Positions 5,025 to 8,117 of a stretch of 8,117 bases of DNA are shown here, piece by piece. This stretch comes from CAYTQK01 sp964439745 (GTDB taxonomy: Bacteria; Desulfobacterota; Desulfobacteria; Desulfobacterales; Desulfosudaceae): assembly GCA_964439745.1 (NCBI GenBank), contig CAYTQK010000152.1, positions 1-8,117 on the forward strand, in the 5' to 3' direction. Made by a program: the position numbers and the translations under genes. The notes below the pieces were generated by a model, which was not told the origin of the DNA, did no database searches, and worked only from the letters and a program-made list of their open reading frames with translations. Each line of letters starts with the position of its first letter. Positions within the stretch are counted from its first letter, which is position 1.

Positions 5025-6872
5025 ATGAAACTGACACAGGCACAACAGGACGCGGTCACCCACCTGGACGCCCCGGCCCTGGTCACGGCCGGGGCCGGGT
5101 CTGGCAAGACCCGCACGCTGACCGCCAAGATCGCCCATCTTATCGGCCAGGGCTTCCGGCCGGAGCGCATCCTGGCCATCACCTTTACCAACAAGGCCGC
5201 CGACGAGATGAAGTCCCGGCTGGTGGACCTGACCGGTCTGCCCGAAGAACGGTTTCCCTGGGTGCGCACCTATCACAGCGCCTGTTTCCGCATCCTCAGC
5301 ATCCACTGCCATTTGCTGGGCTATGAGACCCCCTTGCAGATCTACGATATGTATCACCAGCGGGAAACCCTCAAGGCGGTTCTCCGGGACATGAATCTGG
5401 ACAAAAAGGTCCTGCCGGCGGTCATGGGGGAAATATCCCGGGCCAAAAACTCCGGCGATCCGGTGGCCTATTTTGACGCCAAGCCCTATGTCTCCTACGC
5501 CCGCATGGCCGATGTCTACCCCTTGTATGAATCCGCCCTGAAACAGAAGAACGCCGTGGATTTCGACAATATCCTTCTGCTGGTGCGGGATATCCTGCGC
5601 CGCTACGAGGACGTGCGCAAAAAATACCAGGATCGCTTTGATTTCATCCTGGTGGATGAGTACCAGGACACCAACAACATCCAGGAAGAGCTGACCGGCC
5701 TGCTCTGCCGGGGAGACAACCTCTTCTGCGTGGGCGATGACTGGCAGGCCATTTACTCTTTTCGCGGCAGCAACATCAACCATTTTCTTTCCTTTGAACG
5801 CCGCTATGCCAACGCCCGTATCTTCCGGCTGGAGCAGAACTTCCGCTCGGCCGACGAGATCGTCCGCCTGGCCAATTCTCTCATCGAGTACAATGACGGC
5901 AAGATGCCCAAGGAGTGTTTTTCCGAGCATAAGGGCGGGGTGGTGGAGATCCACGAGTTTGATGACGAAGTCGAAGAGGCCGGCTGGGTGGCCGACAAGA
6001 TCAACGCCCTGCACGATGCCGGTATCCCTTACGAAGCCATGGCCGTGCTCTACCGGACCAAGTTCACCTCCCTGTTTTTCGAGCACGGCCTGCGCGAAGC
6101 CGGTATCCCTTATCATTTGCTGGGGGACCGCGGTTTTTACGACCGCAAGGAGGTACTGGACATCAACAGCTACATCCTGGCGGCGGTCTTTCCCAAAGAC
6201 GATACCGCCTTTGAGCGCATCATCAACACCCCCCGCCGCGGCATCGGCCCCAAGACCCTGTCGGGCATTCTCCGCCTGCGCTCGACCGGCATGAGCGTGC
6301 AGGAGGCCGCCCGCCAGGCCGTGGCCGAAAAGCTATTGTCCGATAAAATTTACCAGGCCTTAAAAGAGCTATTGACCCTGCTGGACGATATCCGGGACAT
6401 GGCCCCGGACCAGGCCATTGAGGAGGTGCTCTCCCGGACCCGCTACCTGGACTATATCCGCCAGTACGCCGACGCCAACTCCATGGATTTTACCGCCAAG
6501 ATTGAAAATATCGAGCAGCTGATCTACGCCGCCTCCCGCAAACCGTCCCTGATCGAGTACCTGGAGGAGGCCGCCCTCATCCGGGAGGACAAGGAAGAGG
6601 ATGAGGGACAGGGCGGAGGCGTCAACCTCTGCACCATTCACTCGGCCAAGGGACTGGAGTTTCACGTGGTCTTCGTGGCCGGCTGCGAAGAGAACCTGTT
6701 CCCGCACTGGAAATCTTTGGAATCCCCCGAAGACCTGCAGGAGGAGCGGCGCCTGATGTACGTGGCCATGACCCGGGCCGAGCGATACCTGTTTTTCACG
6801 GCCACGGATTTCCGCAAGGGCCAGTTCAACCGTCGCAGCCGCTTTCTCTTTGAGATCGAGCGAGAAATGTAG
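5025..6872 (+). CDS. UvrD/Rep-type superfamily 1A ATP-dependent DNA helicase
   Basis: A 615-residue ATP-driven 3'-5' DNA helicase of the UvrD/PcrA/Rep group, expected to act in repair or replication restart. All core motifs are present: N-terminal LTQAQQDAV (3-11), Walker A AGAGSGKT (22-29), motif Ia TFTNKAADEM (53-62), motif II LVDEYQDT (209-216), motif III VGDDWQAIYSFRGS (236-249), motif IV LEQNFRS (269-275), motif V NLCTIHSAKGLEF (534-546) and motif VI EERRLMYVAMTRAE (573-586). It ends soon after motif VI, so it lacks the C-terminal extension of UvrD (about 720 residues) and is shorter than Rep (about 670). Trp at 240 replaces the usual Asp/Glu of UvrD motif III and recalls HelD-type helicases. 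The ATG at 5025 has AGGAA 11 bases upstream and starts right at the conserved Q-motif region; the in-frame GTG at 4998 would add nine unconserved residues. The gene stands alone on its strand. Helicase activity is near certain; the exact cellular role is not. Confidence 0.95.
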   Translation: MKLTQAQQDAVTHLDAPALVTAGAGSGKTRTLTAKIAHLIGQGFRPERILAITFTNKAADEMKSRLVDLTGLPEERFPWVRTYHSACFRILSIHCHLLGYETPLQIYDMYHQRETLKAVLRDMNLDKKVLPAVMGEISRAKNSGDPVAYFDAKPYVSYARMADVYPLYESALKQKNAVDFDNILLLVRDILRRYEDVRKKYQDRFDFILVDEYQDTNNIQEELTGLLCRGDNLFCVGDDWQAIYSFRGSNINHFLSFERRYANARIFRLEQNFRSADEIVRLANSLIEYNDGKMPKECFSEHKGGVVEIHEFDDEVEEAGWVADKINALHDAGIPYEAMAVLYRTKFTSLFFEHGLREAGIPYHLLGDRGFYDRKEVLDINSYILAAVFPKDDTAFERIINTPRRGIGPKTLSGILRLRSTGMSVQEAARQAVAEKLLSDKIYQALKELLTLLDDIRDMAPDQAIEEVLSRTRYLDYIRQYADANSMDFTAKIENIEQLIYAASRKPSLIEYLEEAALIREDKEEDEGQGGGVNLCTIHSAKGLEFHVVFVAGCEENLFPHWKSLESPEDLQEERRLMYVAMTRAERYLFFTATDFRKGQFNRRSRFLFEIEREM

Positions 6873-6873
6873 C

Positions 6874-6889
6874 CCCGCCGCCCGGCGGG
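6874..6889. terminator. Compact GC hairpin between convergent stop codons
   Basis: CCCGCC and GGCGGG pair around a GCCC loop and fill nearly all of the 17 bases between the helicase stop (6870-6872) and the opposing gene's stop (6890-6892). It is symmetric, so it could act in both directions. No T tract follows on either side, which makes an efficient intrinsic terminator doubtful. Confidence 0.45.
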
Positions 6890-7747
6890 TTACTCGAAGT
6901 GCCGTACCGGTTCCAACGGCCGGGGGGGATAGATGGGGCCGTGGCAGGGCGGCATGGAGTTGTACACCCAGTCGATGTCCACCACCAGTCCGGTCAGGCC
7001 GGGGCCGGTTTTTTCCCGGTGCAGCCGTCCCCGCACCAGCACGCTTTCCATGACCAGGGTCAGGCCGAACACGGCCACAACGGTGCCGTCGGGGATGGCG
7101 GCCAGTTCCCGGCCATAGGGAAAGGAAGTCAGCACCAGCCGGCCGGAGTCGGCCGCCCGGGCGGGCAGCACGGGCACCAGCGCCGGCCGGCCGGCCGGGG
7201 TGATCCAGCCGAGAAACTTGAGCGCGCCGAGGTTGTTGAAAATTTTTTTTTCGGCATAGGGCTTCAGGGCCGGGGCCGGTTGTTTTTCGGCCCGGCGGCC
7301 GGCCAGCGCCCGGTTCAGCAGGGAGGCCGCCACGATCCGGCCCAGGGGCAGCTTGGCCGGGCCGGTGACTTCGGCCAGGTCCAGGTAGTGCACCGTGTTG
7401 ATGCCGAAATAGGCGTTGTATCGGAACATGGGCAGGTTGTTGTAGCGCTCGTATTCCGGTCCCTCCTGCCGGCAATGGGTCCAGGCGGCCCGGCCGCGCC
7501 ACATCCGTCGATCCATGGTCATGACCAGGAAGGCCGTTTCCGGCCGGGACGCCAGGTGCTCCTTGCTTTTTCCCCTGGAAAATTCCCCCAGGGTGAGCTG
7601 GTGGGGACCATTGGCCGTAAGCGAGGTGATCAGGGTGATATGGGGCAGGCCCTCGGGATTGATGGTGGTGATCAGCCCGATCTTTTCGGCCGGGGAAAAA
7701 GCCTCGATTTCAGCGTTTGTCAGGGCGGTGCGGGGGGAAATGGTCAT
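6890..7747 (-). CDS. Pyridoxamine 5'-phosphate oxidase-like split-barrel protein, two-repeat
   Basis: A 285-residue soluble protein of the FMN-binding split-barrel (pyridoxamine phosphate oxidase-like) superfamily. Residues about 20-90 are typical: EKIGLITTINPEGLPHITLI, then a strand-rich part with GEFSRGKSKEHL (54-65), RPETAFLVM (68-76) and a tail RMWRGRAAW (81-89). Residues about 175-245 repeat the layout: LKFLGWITPAGRPALVPVLP, then LVLTSF, GTVVAVFG and SVLVRGRLH. This suggests two barrel halves in one chain. A middle segment (about 95-165) is less clear. The C-terminus is proline-rich (PPCHGPIYPPRP, 266-277). Flavin binding and a redox role are family-level expectations; some members bind heme or F420 instead. 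The ATG at 7747 is preceded by AGGTGA and starts just before the fold; the open frame extends to 7879 but that extension is basic and unconserved. It faces the helicase tail to tail. Confidence 0.8.
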   Translation of the reverse strand: MTISPRTALTNAEIEAFSPAEKIGLITTINPEGLPHITLITSLTANGPHQLTLGEFSRGKSKEHLASRPETAFLVMTMDRRMWRGRAAWTHCRQEGPEYERYNNLPMFRYNAYFGINTVHYLDLAEVTGPAKLPLGRIVAASLLNRALAGRRAEKQPAPALKPYAEKKIFNNLGALKFLGWITPAGRPALVPVLPARAADSGRLVLTSFPYGRELAAIPDGTVVAVFGLTLVMESVLVRGRLHREKTGPGLTGLVVDIDWVYNSMPPCHGPIYPPRPLEPVRHFE

Positions 7748-7917
7748 GATGTCACCTGCTGTCAGGGGTCTTTGTGCTTTTACTGGTTTCCTTTTTTCGC
7801 GCCGTGACCCTTTCCGGGCCTTTGACCACCGGCGGATTCCGAATATGTCATGAATGGTTCCAAATCCTGGCAGCTGCACCCAATCGAATCGGTAAATACC
7901 CGGACCACCTTGTTTTT

Positions 7918-7946
7918 ATTATAAAATATTGGAATATTTATTTAAA
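7918..7946 (-). promoter_or_regulatory. Promoter for the split-barrel gene
   Basis: On the minus strand, TTTAAA (7941-7946) and a perfect TATAAT (7918-7923) are 17 bases apart, within the most AT-rich stretch of the window (about 7911-7965). The expected start near 7911 gives a leader of about 160 bases to the ATG at 7747. I see no gene or known riboswitch in that leader. Confidence 0.55.
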
Positions 7947-8022
7947 TCACATTCATTTTTTGTAAGAACGGGCTTGGGGGGAAGTGGTTTTTGTGCGCAC
8001 CATTTGCACCTTTTGGGAAAAA

Positions 8023-8112
8023 GCCGGTTCCGACCGGCTGCGTTAAAAATTGCTCGCTTGTTTGAGGGCGACAGCCCGAGTTCGAGCAATTTAGCAGACG
8101 GTTGGAACCGGC
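8023..8112. repeat. Nested near-perfect palindromic intergenic repeat
   Basis: The left arm (8023-8056) and right arm (8083-8112) are inverted copies. GCCGGTTCC/GGAACCGGC pair at the outside (8023-8031 with 8104-8112), ACCG/CGGT and CTGC/GCAG follow, each set off by one mismatch, and AAATTGCTCG/CGAGCAATTT pair inside (8047-8056 with 8083-8092). The left arm has about four extra bases (GTTAA against a single A). The 26-base centre holds GGGC-GACA-GCCC, a second small hairpin. Outside the arms, TTGGG (8013-8017) faces CCCAA (8113-8117), so the repeat may run past the window edge. It could be a MITE-like or REP-like element, or a recombination or transcription-end structure. It encodes nothing visible. 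Confidence 0.7.
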
Positions 8113-8117
8113 CCCAA

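Noticed and set aside
4712..5269. Upstream extension of the ferredoxin reading frame
   Set aside because: The extension overlaps the start of the helicase, shows no conserved sequence, and a strong ribosome site fixes the start at 4711.
4986..6116. 376-codon minus-strand open frame under the helicase
   Set aside because: The opposite strand has all SF1 helicase motifs; the antisense product shows no recognisable family and no proper ribosome site.
6369..7502. Minus-strand frame spanning the helicase end and the split-barrel gene
   Set aside because: It crosses two well-supported genes in another frame; composition is Pro/Gly/Arg-rich shadow.
6899..7807. 302-codon plus-strand frame opposite the split-barrel gene
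   Set aside because: Gly/Gln/His-rich antisense shadow with no motif.
7748..7879. N-terminal extension of the split-barrel protein to an ATG at 7879
   Set aside because: The added 44 residues are basic and unlike the fold; the ATG at 7747 has an adequate ribosome site directly before the conserved region.
1..8117. tRNA, rRNA, CRISPR arrays, transposase or phage genes
   Set aside because: None seen on reading both strands: no regularly spaced repeats, no tRNA-like cloverleaf noticed, and no transposase or integrase motif.

Overview
The window is GC-rich and gene-dense, with Shine-Dalgarno sites of the usual bacterial kind. Its gene content (two DUF1847 cysteine proteins, a 4Fe-4S ferredoxin with a Desulfobacterota-like C-terminal domain, a bacterial SLC12-type transporter) suggests an anaerobic bacterium, most likely a sulfate-reducer relative in the Desulfobacterota. 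This assignment is inferred from recalled family resemblance, not from a search.

Layout, left to right. At 66-2558 (+) lies a large cation-chloride-cotransporter-like permease with a soluble C-terminal domain and a charged, alanine-rich helical tail. Its real N-terminus lies upstream of the first usable start codon, so the 5' end is either disrupted or uses an unusual start. It is followed at 2618-2907 (+) by the remnant of a CPA1/NhaP-type Na+/H+ antiporter: only about the first 100 residues are recognisable, spread over three reading frames. A perfect hairpin at 2913-2936 separates this remnant from a minus-strand cluster.

The minus-strand cluster reads from 4711 down to 2958. It encodes a small, probably exported 2x[4Fe-4S] ferredoxin and then two tandem DUF1847 paralogues that share the same N-terminal cysteine spacing. 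The two paralogues are separated by 10 bases and are surely co-transcribed. The ferredoxin is 103 bases upstream, with a strong inverted repeat in the gap. A divergent regulatory region (4712-5024) carries a good sigma-70-like promoter for the ferredoxin side and a weaker one for the rightward helicase.

At 5025-6872 (+) is a complete but compact UvrD/Rep-type SF1A helicase. It converges, with only 17 bases between the stop codons, on a minus-strand flavin-type split-barrel protein (6890-7747) that appears to contain two copies of the fold. Upstream of that gene is an AT-rich promoter region. The right edge is an elaborate near-perfect nested palindrome (8023-8112), probably a dispersed intergenic repeat.

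The most unusual items are the cysteine-rich ferredoxin/DUF1847/DUF1847 cluster, the decayed antiporter next to the SLC12-like transporter, and the large palindrome. Nothing here proves a new system. The cysteine cluster is the best candidate for an undescribed redox or metal-related module.
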